NCBI GenBank assembly: GCA_023262855.1
Contig: JALQYQ010000018.1
Span: forward strand, 1 to 33,333
Length of the DNA stretch: 33,333 nucleotides
Direction of reading: 5' to 3'
Source of the DNA: Crocinitomicaceae bacterium
Lineage (GTDB): Bacteria; Bacteroidota; Bacteroidia; Flavobacteriales_D; Crocinitomicaceae
Position numbers and translations under genes: made by a program. The notes under the pieces were generated by a model, which was not told where the DNA came from, ran no database searches, and saw only the letters and a list, made by a program, of their open reading frames with translations. Shown piece by piece: positions 7,711 to 16,125 of this stretch (within the stretch, counting starts at the first letter, position 1; each line of letters opens with the position of its first letter).

Positions 7711-8740
7711 AAACCATATCATAAGCCGTAACAAAAACTGGCCCTGTAGTTTTTCTGGAAGAAGATGGACTTACGCGTTCAACAACATCTACGGCTGGTG
7801 CTCCAACGATTTTATGAAATAATCCCCACGAAATTTGGTCTTTTGAAGCTAAGTAAATTGTATCCTGCTGATCGATCCACCAAAGCATTAATGTTTGTTT
7901 TTCTTCAGCCAATACAGCTGAAAATAACTCTTGAATGAGCTTAGGATTGTTATCCTTTGCCGTTACAATTTCAGGAACTAAAAATGTATGGTGTTTTGGT
8001 TTTATCAATTTATTCAAAAACGGAATATACGGAATAACTTTAGTCAATAAACCTCCCATTTTACCCGGTAAACGCACAATCTCCCAATTCACACGTGTCA
8101 CTCGACAAGTAGCAATTAGTTCACCCGCTTCATTTTTTAATCCATAAAATGGTGGTTTTTCTGCATGTGTTGTGAAGTAATAAGCGTGCAGACTATAATT
8201 GCATTCAACCAATGATTGAATTTCTTTCCAATCGTTCATTTTAACGAGGCGATCTGACTTCTTTGGTGAAATTCGGCTAAACGATTGCGTAACCAAATGG
8301 CTTACAACCTTGAAACCAAAATTCTCACTCATCCATTTACTACGATCATTTCGTGGGTCAATGTATGCGTACATGGATTCTACCTTTTCATCCGAATGCT
8401 TTCCTTCAAAAACCTCATCAAAAAATTGATTCAATTCGCGCTTCAAAAATGAATTTCCTTTGTCTTCCTTCTTTTTTTTTGAACCAGCTTGCGCAAGTGA
8501 ATGAAAAGCAAAATACCTAATATACCAAGCGGTTCCACGCTGACAAAACGTTACATTTCCTATCACCTTGTCATTGCGTTCCATTGATAAAAACAAGGGT
8601 TGATCAGCTTCCAAAATTCGCGTGGAAGTATCCAAATGACGATACATCGCGCCATTTGTTCCCAAGGTGGTGTTTTTCAGCAACTCCAATAATGCCGGAG
8701 TTGCTGATGTTCGAAGTTTAAAAATGGAACTTAATGCCAT
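7709..8740 (-). CDS. Hypothetical protein, possibly GNAT-like acyltransferase
   Basis: This 343-residue soluble protein has no signal peptide. I do not recognise a named family. The N-terminal half resembles a GNAT fold: a short LFLSMERNDKVIGNVTF stretch is followed by YIRYFAF strands, and IDPRNDRSKWMSENFGFKVV resembles the late GNAT segment where a residue pair precedes GF. A second, similar half may span about 170-343 (GELIATCRVTR, TLMLWWIDQQD). Function is therefore a weak inference. The start overlaps the stop of the upstream alcohol dehydrogenase gene by one base (TAATG), so the two are translationally coupled and probably work in one pathway. A Lys-rich loop (SKKKKEDKG) lies near residue 90. 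The gene ends inside the repeat-like spacer before pth. Confidence 0.6.
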   Translation of the reverse strand: MALSSIFKLRTSATPALLELLKNTTLGTNGAMYRHLDTSTRILEADQPLFLSMERNDKVIGNVTFCQRGTAWYIRYFAFHSLAQAGSKKKKEDKGNSFLKRELNQFFDEVFEGKHSDEKVESMYAYIDPRNDRSKWMSENFGFKVVSHLVTQSFSRISPKKSDRLVKMNDWKEIQSLVECNYSLHAYYFTTHAEKPPFYGLKNEAGELIATCRVTRVNWEIVRLPGKMGGLLTKVIPYIPFLNKLIKPKHHTFLVPEIVTAKDNNPKLIQELFSAVLAEEKQTLMLWWIDQQDTIYLASKDQISWGLFHKIVGAPAVDVVERVSPSSSRKTTGPVFVTAYDMV

Positions 8741-9909
8741 TAAATTGCGTGAAGTACAATTGATTCTACATCTGTAGGAGTAATCGCTTGACGTTCACCC
8801 ATTGCTAACCAGTTACGCTCAACAAATCGTGTTTTGATAATCTCAGCAATATGATCTGTATCCGTTGAGTAATCTGAAATTTTTGTGTGAATGCCTAATT
8901 GCTGAAAAAACGCTTCTGTTTTCACAATTGCTTCTCGCGCAATTTCTTCATTTGAACCAACTAAATTCCAAACACGTTTACCGTATTGTGTCAATTTTTC
9001 TTTCTTATTGTCAAATTGATTTTCAAATAAACGAGGAGCGATAATAGCCAATGTTCGCGCATGATCAATTCCATAAATAGCTGTTAATTCATGTCCGATC
9101 ATATGAGTTGTCCAATCAGTTGGAACACCACAACGTAAATTTCCATTTAAGGCATGTGTTGCACACCACATTAAGTTGGAGGCCAATTTGTAATTATTTG
9201 GATGTTCAATAACCTCAGGGCCAATTTCAATAAGCGTTTGTAAAATTCCTTCTGCTTGACGTTCTTGTAATAGGTTATCTGTTGGGAATGTCAAATATTG
9301 TTCAAGCGTATGCATGTAGGCGTCTACTATTCCATTTGCCAATTGACGTTTTGGTAAGGTTGCTACTACTGTTGGATCACAGAACGAAAATTTCGGAAAG
9401 AACAAAGGTCCACCCATTGTTAACTTTTCTTTCAATTCATCACGACTAATAACAGCACCTGAATTTGCTTCTGAACCCGTTGCGGGTAAGGTCAAAAATG
9501 TTCCAAATGGCAATGCCTTTGTGAAAACACATCCTTCTTTGCGTTGTAATACTTCATATGTATCACCTTCATAATGAAATGCACCTGTCATGAATTTTAC
9601 ACCATCAATTACAGATCCACCGCCAACTGCAAGAATAAAGTCAATGTCTTTTTCATGTGCTAATTCAACCCCTTTCATTAAAGTTGTAAACTGAGGATTT
9701 GCTTCAATTCCACCAAATTCAACTACTTCAAATTCTTTCAAATGAAGCATCAACTTATTGAACAAACCTGTGGTTTTAATACTTCCTCCTCCATAGGCCA
9801 ACAAGATTCTCTTTTTAGCTGAAAATTCATTGATTAATTGAGGAAGACGCTCTAATTGGTCCTTGCCAAAAAGAATGCGTGTCGGATTTATTACTTCGAA
9901 ATTTTGCAT
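8740..9909 (-). CDS. Iron-containing (type III) alcohol dehydrogenase, YqhD/BDH-like
   Basis: This 389-residue enzyme should reduce aldehydes or oxidise alcohols with NAD(P)H in the cytoplasm. Cofactor-binding motifs are AYGGGSIK (38-45) and AVGGGSVIDGVK (94-105). Four metal ligands fall in order at Asp196 and His200 (DAYMHTLEQ), His269 (DWTTHMIGHEL) and His283 (GIDHARTLA), matching the spacing in Escherichia coli YqhD (194, 198, 267, 281). TLPATGSEAN is the conserved substrate-side loop. The YqhD resemblance suggests NADPH and short-chain aldehydes, possibly as detoxification of lipid-peroxidation products, but substrate is inferred. It is the first gene of a two-gene operon with the GNAT-like gene. 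A -7 box ends 4 nt before the ATG. Confidence 0.9.
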   Translation of the reverse strand: MQNFEVINPTRILFGKDQLERLPQLINEFSAKKRILLAYGGGSIKTTGLFNKLMLHLKEFEVVEFGGIEANPQFTTLMKGVELAHEKDIDFILAVGGGSVIDGVKFMTGAFHYEGDTYEVLQRKEGCVFTKALPFGTFLTLPATGSEANSGAVISRDELKEKLTMGGPLFFPKFSFCDPTVVATLPKRQLANGIVDAYMHTLEQYLTFPTDNLLQERQAEGILQTLIEIGPEVIEHPNNYKLASNLMWCATHALNGNLRCGVPTDWTTHMIGHELTAIYGIDHARTLAIIAPRLFENQFDNKKEKLTQYGKRVWNLVGSNEEIAREAIVKTEAFFQQLGIHTKISDYSTDTDHIAEIIKTRFVERNWLAMGERQAITPTDVESIVLHAI

Positions 9910-9913
9910 ACTG

Positions 9914-9921
9914 CAAATTTA
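9914..9921 (-). promoter_or_regulatory. Candidate -7 element of the alcohol dehydrogenase operon (leaderless spacing)
   Basis: TAAATTTG on the minus strand matches TAnnTTTG, with 4 nt between it and the ATG at 9909. No -33 TTG is obvious. Confidence 0.5.
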
Positions 9922-9975
9922 CTCAAAACTCTATGAGAAAATAAGAATTTTACCTGTGAAATCAATATTTTTTAC

Positions 9976-9983
9976 TACTTTCG
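9976..9983 (+). promoter_or_regulatory. Candidate -7 element of tRNA-Ser
   Basis: TACTTTCG differs from TAnnTTTG at one base and sits 31 nt before the mature tRNA 5' end. The stretch TTCGTTGCC also appears just upstream of ftsX. Confidence 0.35.
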
Positions 9984-10014
9984 TTGCCCTTCAAAACAGA
10001 AGTAAACAATACAC

Positions 10015-10101
10015 AGAGAGGTGTCCGAGTGGTTGAAGGAGCTACCCTGGAAAGGTAGTATACGGGTAACCGTATCGAGAGTTCGAATCTCTTCCTCTCT
10101 G
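10015..10101 (+). tRNA. tRNA-Ser (anticodon GGA)
   Basis: An 87-nt class II tRNA folds cleanly. The acceptor stem pairs AGAGAGG (10015-10021) with CCTCTCT (10094-10100), discriminator G10101. The anticodon stem CTACC/GGTAG encloses the loop CTGGAAA, giving anticodon GGA at 10049-10051, which reads UCC and UCU serine codons. The long variable arm (TACGG, loop GTAA, CCGTA at 10061-10074) is typical of tRNA-Ser. The T arm is GAGAG-TTCGAAT-CTCTT with one G-U pair. CCA is not encoded and must be added enzymatically. Confidence 0.97.
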
Positions 10102-10108
10102 CAAAACC

Positions 10109-10140
10109 ATCCCAAGCTTAAAACACTTGGGATTTTTTTT
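10109..10140 (+). terminator. Intrinsic terminator of tRNA-Ser
   Basis: ATCCCAAG (10109-10116) pairs perfectly with CTTGGGAT (10126-10133) around a 9-nt loop, followed by a run of T from 10133 to 10141. It lies 7 nt after the tRNA end. Confidence 0.9.
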
Positions 10141-10149
10141 ATGGCTTGC

Positions 10150-10177
10150 GTAGGGACAGGTCGCGACCTGTCCCTAC
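10150..10177. repeat. Perfect 28-bp palindrome
   Basis: The arm GTAGGGACAGGTCG (10150-10163) is followed directly by its exact reverse complement (10164-10177), with no loop. It is markedly more GC-rich than its surroundings. Five T follow at 10178-10182, so it could act as a plus-strand terminator, but the tRNA terminator already ends 10 nt upstream. I recall similar GTAGRGACAGGTCGCGACC palindromes as dispersed intergenic repeats in various bacteria; this is memory, not a search result. Confidence 0.85.
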
Positions 10178-10205
10178 TTTTTAACGTAATACAATTGCAG
10201 TTAAC

Positions 10206-12362
10206 TTACTTTCCTTTTTTCAATTTCTTGAGATACGCTTCGCGCTTTTTACCAACAATTTTGCGCATACGTTTGAGATAATCCGTGTTGGCTTCAATGA
10301 CAGATTTAATCACTGCATTGTCTCTGTCTATTACTTTTTTAACATGCGCAAAACGTTTGTTTTCTTGTGAATTATTTTTACTTATAATTCGCTGAAATCG
10401 TTTTTGTTGGTAGTAAAATGACTCAAAGTTATTTTTCAAGGATGAGAAAATAGATTTTTGATCTCTATTCCAACATACATCTTGCTTCATGCGTTCATTT
10501 TGAACATTTTTAAATACAAGAACACTGTCTTTGTTAATGACCCCGACATTACTTAACGTTGTAATTATTTTTGCGGCCTTTACATTGTAATCGTTCCGTT
10601 TTTTGATAAGTTTATATAAATCCATAAAGGTTGCGTACATTGTATCAGCGCGGTTCAAAACTGAATCCTGCACAGTTGTAAGAAATCTGTTTTCCAAACT
10701 ATCAATTTGCTTTCTCCCAGATCTAATTGAATAATCATAACTATCAAGTGAATGTATTCGGCGCTTCATTCCATCAATAAGAAACAAGTCTTCATAAGGA
10801 CTTAAAACATTGTCTTGTTCATACAAAGCATTCAACAGTTTGATTGAATGATTCAGTAAACTATCTCGGGTCAGAACTATTTCTGTTGAAAGCGAATCAG
10901 AAGAATACAGATACTTTTCAAGCATTGATTGAAGAGATTTTATCTTTTGTTCCTTCAATTTTGGTACGGTTTTACTGATAAATGAACGATTAAATTTTCT
11001 GATTGCTGTTTTCTCGGACGATTCGTTCGCTTCAGATTTATATTCGAGGGAACTCATTTTTTTCTTTCTGCCGTTTATTGCTTGAAATACACTTCGAATA
11101 GCTTTTGAATGACTTTTATTTTCCCGTTTAAGTTGTTGTTGCTTTGCCTTGTTTTTGGCACTTTGAAAGCGATATTCTCTTACGTTTACAGGAATCCCTT
11201 CCCGATAATCTTTTTTACTTAAATTAATGTAATTCAATGTTGAATCATAAAATGCCATTTTTGCAGTTGAATCAGTTTCTTTGTTGAATTTGCCACTATA
11301 GATTTCTGCAACGTTCATTTCACTTTCTGCCGATAACAGCGAATTCTGCGGTAAAATCTCTTTACCAAGTTTGATTAAATAGTGTGCTTTTTGAAGTGAG
11401 TCCAATGAAAGAAAATCATCACATTCAATACAAGTGCGTCCTTCTCTGTGTTGATTTTTAAAATACGAATCAATTCCATAGTAATAGGTGCTGTCTTTTC
11501 TAAAATCATCCAATGTTCGGACATTGTAGGAGAACGACCAAATTGGATCTTCTGGAAAATGATCCAATGAAAACACTTCTGGCTCCGTCAAATAATAATC
11601 GGTGTTTTTGACATAATTATACTTAAATCGAAGGCGATAAGGAAAGAAATTTATTAAACGATAGAAAAAATTATATCCCTTCGGTAAATACATTATTTGC
11701 CTTGAAATTAAAACAGTTTCCTCAGGTATCCCACAAAATTTATCCTTCTTATTTTTAAACTTCCAGGTATAGAAAGTTGTTTTCTGGTGCTTGAGAATTT
11801 TTTTAAGCATTTTTAAACGCCACAAACCGAAACGCGTGTATTGATAAACCTTTTCTTTGGAGCTCCATGTCACATCATACAAGTACCATTTACTTTCAAG
11901 TTTAACTGCATTCCATGCATGTCTTGAAAAATAAAGTGAATCATTGACATCAAAATAAAGTGGTTTTGTGTATCCTTCAACGGTTGTGTTTTGCAATCCA
12001 GCAAGACCACATAACGTGTCCATTAAGTGCGCATAATCGCCGCAGACAGCTAAGCGTTTTCTTAGAATTTTATGAATTGTCAGCGTTTTATTGCCTTTTT
12101 TAGAATTAAGCGCTCGGTAGTTATAAGAAATGTTGCTAGCTACCCATGAAAAAATCGCATCGAATTTCTCCTTATCACTCGTTTTTCCCTGAATTAGAAA
12201 CTCAGTTAACTTCGATGCATTTTTTGTTAAACGATACGGAACTTTTGGACTAATCAATGAATCAAGCGGAACACTTACTTGTGCTGAGGAAGAAAATGTA
12301 AATGACAAAAAAGCAAGAAAATTCACGCAAATAAGAATACAAATACGTGTTAATCTGCCCAT
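10206..12362 (-). CDS. Secreted transglutaminase-like (papain-fold) protein
   Basis: This is a 718-residue protein with a signal peptide (1-27, SSSA before Gln28). Residues about 60-170 form a transglutaminase-like core: Cys107 in RLAVCGDYAHLM, His148 in SRHAWNAVKL and Asp163 in YLYDVTWSS make the expected catalytic triad, as in bacterial transglutaminase/protease-like proteins of the family that includes yeast Cyk3-type domains. The remaining 550 residues match nothing I recognise; from about 330 on they are Lys/Ser-rich and appear helical (possible coiled coil). It probably acts in the periplasm or outside, as a protease or crosslinking enzyme; the substrate is unknown. It follows the asparaginase gene by 56 nt on the same strand, so it could be read through from that operon or have its own weak promoter. 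Confidence 0.78.
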   Translation of the reverse strand: MGRLTRICILICVNFLAFLSFTFSSSAQVSVPLDSLISPKVPYRLTKNASKLTEFLIQGKTSDKEKFDAIFSWVASNISYNYRALNSKKGNKTLTIHKILRKRLAVCGDYAHLMDTLCGLAGLQNTTVEGYTKPLYFDVNDSLYFSRHAWNAVKLESKWYLYDVTWSSKEKVYQYTRFGLWRLKMLKKILKHQKTTFYTWKFKNKKDKFCGIPEETVLISRQIMYLPKGYNFFYRLINFFPYRLRFKYNYVKNTDYYLTEPEVFSLDHFPEDPIWSFSYNVRTLDDFRKDSTYYYGIDSYFKNQHREGRTCIECDDFLSLDSLQKAHYLIKLGKEILPQNSLLSAESEMNVAEIYSGKFNKETDSTAKMAFYDSTLNYINLSKKDYREGIPVNVREYRFQSAKNKAKQQQLKRENKSHSKAIRSVFQAINGRKKKMSSLEYKSEANESSEKTAIRKFNRSFISKTVPKLKEQKIKSLQSMLEKYLYSSDSLSTEIVLTRDSLLNHSIKLLNALYEQDNVLSPYEDLFLIDGMKRRIHSLDSYDYSIRSGRKQIDSLENRFLTTVQDSVLNRADTMYATFMDLYKLIKKRNDYNVKAAKIITTLSNVGVINKDSVLVFKNVQNERMKQDVCWNRDQKSIFSSLKNNFESFYYQQKRFQRIISKNNSQENKRFAHVKKVIDRDNAVIKSVIEANTDYLKRMRKIVGKKREAYLKKLKKGK

Positions 12363-12418
12363 TGTTTAGAAGTTTAAGCTGAAAATTAGTGAAAGAAAGG
12401 AACTTATCCAATCATTTT

Positions 12419-13456
12419 TTATTTCATCCTCATCTCACCACATAGATCTTGGGCAAGTTTTTTAACTACTTCCTCCTTCGTAGCACAATTCTCCAATAAA
12501 AACATCAATTTCGTTAAAGCTGCTTCTGTTGTTAAATCGTTTCCGCTAACAACGCCTACTTTGGAGAAAAATGAGCTTGTTTCGTACTTTCCTTGTTGCA
12601 CTGCTCCAGAACTACATTGTGTTATATTCAGTGCAATTCCGCCTTCGTTAATGTACTCTTGAATTAATCCACGAAAGACTTCGTTGCTTGGAGCATTTCC
12701 CGCCCCAAATGTTTCAAGCACAATTGCATCCGTTTGTGCTCGATCAAACAAACTTCTATACGCTTCAATTGGGAATCCAGGATAAATTTTCAAAAGTCCA
12801 ACACGTGAACTTAAGTTTGGCTGATATACCAATTCAGATAATTTTGAGCGAAACAAACGATCAGTTGCGTACTCAATATTCACACCAGCTCTTGCTAATT
12901 CAGGGTAATTTGGTGAACTAAACGCTTCAAATTGATTGGCTGAAATTTTTGAACTTCGATTTCCACGGTACAAGGAATATTCGAAATAAACCGCTACTTC
13001 TTGCACATATGGTTGACCTTGTGGATCTTTATCCGCGGCAATTTCAATTGCTGTTATTAAATTTTCTTTCCCATCTGTTCGAATTGTACCAATTGGCAAT
13101 TGAGATCCAGTAAAAATGACTGGTTTCTTCAAACCTTGTAACATAAAACTCAATGCAGAAGCAGAAAAAGCCATGGTATCTGAACCGTGAAGAATCACAA
13201 ATCCATTATATTTATCGTAATTATCTCGCACCGTTTGTGCTATTTGAACCCAATAAACAGGATTCATTTCAGAGGAATCAATCGGTTCTTCAAAGCTGAA
13301 AGTCGAAAGCTCAACGTTCAAGCGATGAATTTCAGGAACATGTTTGTAAATATGATTGAAATCAAAACTTTTTAATTGTCCTGTTTCAGGATCTTTGATC
13401 ATTCCAATCGTTCCACCCGTATAAATGATTAATACTTTTGGTTTTGCTTGATTCAT
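12419..13456 (-). CDS. ansA: Type I L-asparaginase
   Basis: This 345-residue enzyme hydrolyses L-asparagine to aspartate and ammonia, probably in the cytoplasm since no signal peptide is present. The first active-site signature is YTGGTIGM with Thr16. The second signature reads LHGSDTMAFSASAL: Ser92 replaces the usual catalytic Thr, next to Asp93. The conserved Lys lies at 169 (LYRGNRSSK), matching Lys163 of the E. coli type I enzyme. TGSQLPIGTIRTDGKENL is typical of the family. Serine keeps the hydroxyl, so activity is likely retained; whether this is common in relatives I cannot check. The gene follows tatD by 3 nt and is the last of the galE operon before a 56-nt gap. Confidence 0.92.
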   Translation of the reverse strand: MNQAKPKVLIIYTGGTIGMIKDPETGQLKSFDFNHIYKHVPEIHRLNVELSTFSFEEPIDSSEMNPVYWVQIAQTVRDNYDKYNGFVILHGSDTMAFSASALSFMLQGLKKPVIFTGSQLPIGTIRTDGKENLITAIEIAADKDPQGQPYVQEVAVYFEYSLYRGNRSSKISANQFEAFSSPNYPELARAGVNIEYATDRLFRSKLSELVYQPNLSSRVGLLKIYPGFPIEAYRSLFDRAQTDAIVLETFGAGNAPSNEVFRGLIQEYINEGGIALNITQCSSGAVQQGKYETSSFFSKVGVVSGNDLTTEAALTKLMFLLENCATKEEVVKKLAQDLCGEMRMK

Positions 13457-13459
13457 CTA

Positions 13460-14230
13460 CTACAATTTAAAAAGTTCATGCGCATTTTTCGTCGTAATTT
13501 GCGCGACTTCAGCCAAACTTGTTTCTTTCACATCCGCCAACTTTTCGGCAACATGCAATAAGTAAGCACTTTCATTTCTCTTTCCCCTATGCGGTGTTGG
13601 AGGTAAATACGGTGAATCCGTTTCCAAGATCATTTCACTCAATTCAATTTCCTTGAGAACTTCATCTAAACCAGCCTTTTTATAAGTTAGTACGCCACCA
13701 ATACCAAGTTTGAATCCACCATAATGTTGAATTTTCTTAGCTTGTTCAAGGGTTCCAGTAAAACAATGAAAAACACCAGTTAAACGTTCGTCATTCAATT
13801 CGTCGACAATTTCAAAAATTTCGTCAAATGCTTCCCGGGCGTGAATTACAATCGGCAATTCCAATTCCTTTGCCCAAACTACTTGTCTTCTAAATGCTTC
13901 TGCTTGTTCTTGTACGAAGGTTTTATCCCAATACAAATCCATTCCAATTTCACCAACCGCACAGTTTTTGCGTTCAAACAAATTTTTACGAATCTGCTCT
14001 AAATTTTCCTCCCATTTTTCATCAACTGAACCAGGATGTAAGCCCATCATTGGAAAACAATTATTTGGAAACTGAGCACACAAATCGTACATCGATTCGA
14101 TCGATTGTATGTCAATGTTTGGCAAGAGCATTTTTTCCACTCCTGCTTTTATCGCTCGTTCAACGATTATTGTTCTATCTTCCTCAAAAGAAGGTGAAAA
14201 TAGATGGGTATGAGTATCTACGAATTGCAT
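13460..14230 (-). CDS. tatD: TatD-family metal-dependent DNase/hydrolase
   Basis: This 256-residue TIM-barrel hydrolase has all the metal ligands of the TatD family: His7 and His9 in DTHTHL, Glu94 in VGEIGMDLYW, His130 in IVIHAREA, His155 in VFHCFTGT and Asp205 in LETDSPYLPP. TatD proteins are 3'-5' exonucleases linked to DNA repair and quality control in the cytoplasm. Two paralogous groups exist (TatD, YcfH, YjjV), and the sequence alone does not tell me which, so the symbol is provisional. The gene is packed between the beta-barrel gene (3-nt gap upstream) and the asparaginase (3-nt gap downstream), in an operon led by galE with no obvious shared pathway. Confidence 0.92.
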   Translation of the reverse strand: MQFVDTHTHLFSPSFEEDRTIIVERAIKAGVEKMLLPNIDIQSIESMYDLCAQFPNNCFPMMGLHPGSVDEKWEENLEQIRKNLFERKNCAVGEIGMDLYWDKTFVQEQAEAFRRQVVWAKELELPIVIHAREAFDEIFEIVDELNDERLTGVFHCFTGTLEQAKKIQHYGGFKLGIGGVLTYKKAGLDEVLKEIELSEMILETDSPYLPPTPHRGKRNESAYLLHVAEKLADVKETSLAEVAQITTKNAHELFKL

Positions 14231-14233
14231 AAC

Positions 14234-14980
14234 TTAAAAAAGAGAAACACTTAATCCAACTTGGAACAGGTTTAACTGAACGCTCGATTTATTCTTGAAT
14301 AGTGCATTCAAATTATACGAACCGTACAAGGCCCAATTTCGAATACCAATGCGCACATGTGCGGAATAAATCAAAGGATTAACATCGGCAAACGTATGGT
14401 CTTTGAATACCTGCTTTCCGTTGAAATAGTGATTTACCGTTTTCGAATACAAATTAGCTTGATACCCAATTCTTCCTCCAATATGCACTTTGAAATGCTT
14501 CCATCCCTTGGTTCTGAAACGAAACTCCAATGGAACTGAGAATGAATTTCCTATTAAATAGCGGTTTTCTTCAGCAAAAGGTTGGTAACTAGATAATTCT
14601 GTGAATGTGTATGAAGTATCAGGATTAAAGGATTTTCCGCTTGTTTCAACTCTAAAAAGTGAATGTGCTAGTCCAACACCAAAAGATACCGTATTTCCTT
14701 TTGTTATTGGAATATCAAACATCAAATTTGTGTTTAATCCAATTGATTTCCAACTGTTTTTGAATGCTTTTAAATCACCATTGAACGTGTTGTACGTAAG
14801 ATCAAACATCAAACGATCATATTTTCTTACTTTTTCTGGTGTTGCAGGACGAAATCCAGTGTAAAACCACATGCTTCCCGGTCTAAATCGGGAAATTAAA
14901 TCAGCTCCTTCACTGTTGTATTGTGAAAAAGACTGAAACGAGAGAGCAGTTAAAAGAATTATTAGGAGGCTTTTATTCAT
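14234..14980 (-). CDS. Hypothetical outer-membrane beta-barrel-like protein
   Basis: This 248-residue protein has a signal peptide (1-19, SFS before Gln20) and a mature part built of alternating aromatic/hydrophobic residues in short strands ending in a terminal Phe (QLNLFQVGLSVSLF), the pattern of a small outer-membrane barrel. Segments such as FKVHIGGRIGYQANL and YSAHVRIGIRNWALYGSYNL fit this. No enzyme motif is present, so function is unknown; a PorT-like or general outer membrane role is possible. Its ATG overlaps the galE stop by 8 nt and its stop is 3 nt before tatD, so it is translated from the galE transcript. Confidence 0.75.
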   Translation of the reverse strand: MNKSLLIILLTALSFQSFSQYNSEGADLISRFRPGSMWFYTGFRPATPEKVRKYDRLMFDLTYNTFNGDLKAFKNSWKSIGLNTNLMFDIPITKGNTVSFGVGLAHSLFRVETSGKSFNPDTSYTFTELSSYQPFAEENRYLIGNSFSVPLEFRFRTKGWKHFKVHIGGRIGYQANLYSKTVNHYFNGKQVFKDHTFADVNPLIYSAHVRIGIRNWALYGSYNLNALFKNKSSVQLNLFQVGLSVSLF

Positions 14981-16004
14981 AATTTTTAATCATTTTTTCC
15001 CAATTCCAAGCATGTTCAATGGCATCAGAAATGGAATATTCAGCTTGCCAATTTAATAAGCGATTGGCTTTTGAGGCATCCGCATATATTTCTATTACAT
15101 CGCCTGGACGTCGCGGACCAAACTTCCAATTCAGTGATTGATTCGCAATTTTTTCAAACAGGTTTATAACTTCCAAAATACTTGTTCCATTTCCCGTTCC
15201 AATGTTTACAGCTTCAATTAAGCCATCGGCTTGTTCTGAAAGAAAATGAATTGCTTTAACATGTGCTTTTGCCAAATCAACGACATGGATATAATCACGC
15301 ACGCACGTTCCGTCAACCGTTGGATAATCATTTCCGAAGACAGTCAACTCAGCTTGTTTACCTATTCCTGTTTGCGTAACAAAAGGCAACAAATTATTCG
15401 GCTTTCCTATTGGAAATTCACCAATTAATCCAGTTGGATGCGCACCTACCGGATTGAAATAGCGCAAATTCATGATTTTCATTTCTGGATCGCTCTTAAA
15501 AACATCCATCAAAATTTGCTCTCCAATTGCCTTTGTGTGACCGTAAGGAGAATTAGGTTTGCTTTTCGGTGAGTCTTCATTCACAACCTTAAGTCCTTCC
15601 GGTTCTCCATAAACAGTGCAAGAAGATGAAAAAACAAAATTATGAACAGAAAATTCCAAGGCCAATTCAATCACATTCACCAATCCTTGAATATTGTTGT
15701 GATAGTATTTCAACGGGTCCATCACAGACTCGCCAACAGCTTTGTATGCCGCAAAATGAATGATTCCGGTGAACGCATATTTTTCAAATAAATCACGCAT
15801 GTGATTAGCATCACAAACATCCACTTCATGAATAATTGGCGTTGATTCAATCAGTTTTTCTAAACCGTCAACAACAATTCGATTTGCATTCCTAAAATCA
15901 TCAGCAATTACTGGTGTGTAACCTGCTCTTGTTAACTCTACAACAGTGTGCGAGCCAATGTAGCCTGCACCACCGGTAACTAAAATATATCGCTGTTTGT
16001 CCAT
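14973..16004 (-). CDS. galE: UDP-glucose 4-epimerase
   Basis: GalE interconverts UDP-glucose and UDP-galactose with bound NAD+, supplying sugars for surface polysaccharides. I choose the ATG at 16004 (343 residues), not the in-frame upstream ATG at 16082, because the Rossmann motif VTGGAGYIGSH then begins near residue 9 as in known GalE proteins, the length is typical, and a -7 box lies just upstream, inside the longer reading frame. Catalytic residues are Ser128 (FSSSCTVYG), Tyr154 and Lys158 (YGHTK). NLRYFNPVGAHPTGLIGE and RDYIHVVDLA are family hallmarks. It leads an operon with the barrel protein, tatD and ansA. A related epimerase acting on N-acetyl sugars cannot be excluded. Confidence 0.94.
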   Translation of the reverse strand: MDKQRYILVTGGAGYIGSHTVVELTRAGYTPVIADDFRNANRIVVDGLEKLIESTPIIHEVDVCDANHMRDLFEKYAFTGIIHFAAYKAVGESVMDPLKYYHNNIQGLVNVIELALEFSVHNFVFSSSCTVYGEPEGLKVVNEDSPKSKPNSPYGHTKAIGEQILMDVFKSDPEMKIMNLRYFNPVGAHPTGLIGEFPIGKPNNLLPFVTQTGIGKQAELTVFGNDYPTVDGTCVRDYIHVVDLAKAHVKAIHFLSEQADGLIEAVNIGTGNGTSILEVINLFEKIANQSLNWKFGPRRPGDVIEIYADASKANRLLNWQAEYSISDAIEHAWNWEKMIKNYE

Positions 16005-16010
16005 TCTTTT

Positions 16011-16018
16011 CAAAGGTA
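16011..16018 (-). promoter_or_regulatory. Candidate -7 element of the galE operon
   Basis: TACCTTTG on the minus strand is an exact TAnnTTTG match, ending 6 nt before the ATG at 16004. It supports that start and implies little or no leader. Confidence 0.5.
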
Positions 16019-16125
16019 ACACAAATTGGATAAATTTTAACTTTTGAGTACTGCTAGAAATGCATAAATCAATGAAATTCATTTCGGAACCTTGAACTTT
16101 TTTCGTTACTTTTTGTTTAAAGGAT

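Noticed and set aside
10021..10281. Plus-strand 86-codon frame
   Set aside because: It begins inside tRNA-Ser, crosses its terminator and the palindrome and overlaps the transglutaminase gene end; no coding signature.
15973..16082. Longer galE start at 16082
   Set aside because: It adds 26 residues ahead of the Rossmann motif and would read through the -7 box at 16018-16011; the ATG at 16004 gives the usual length.
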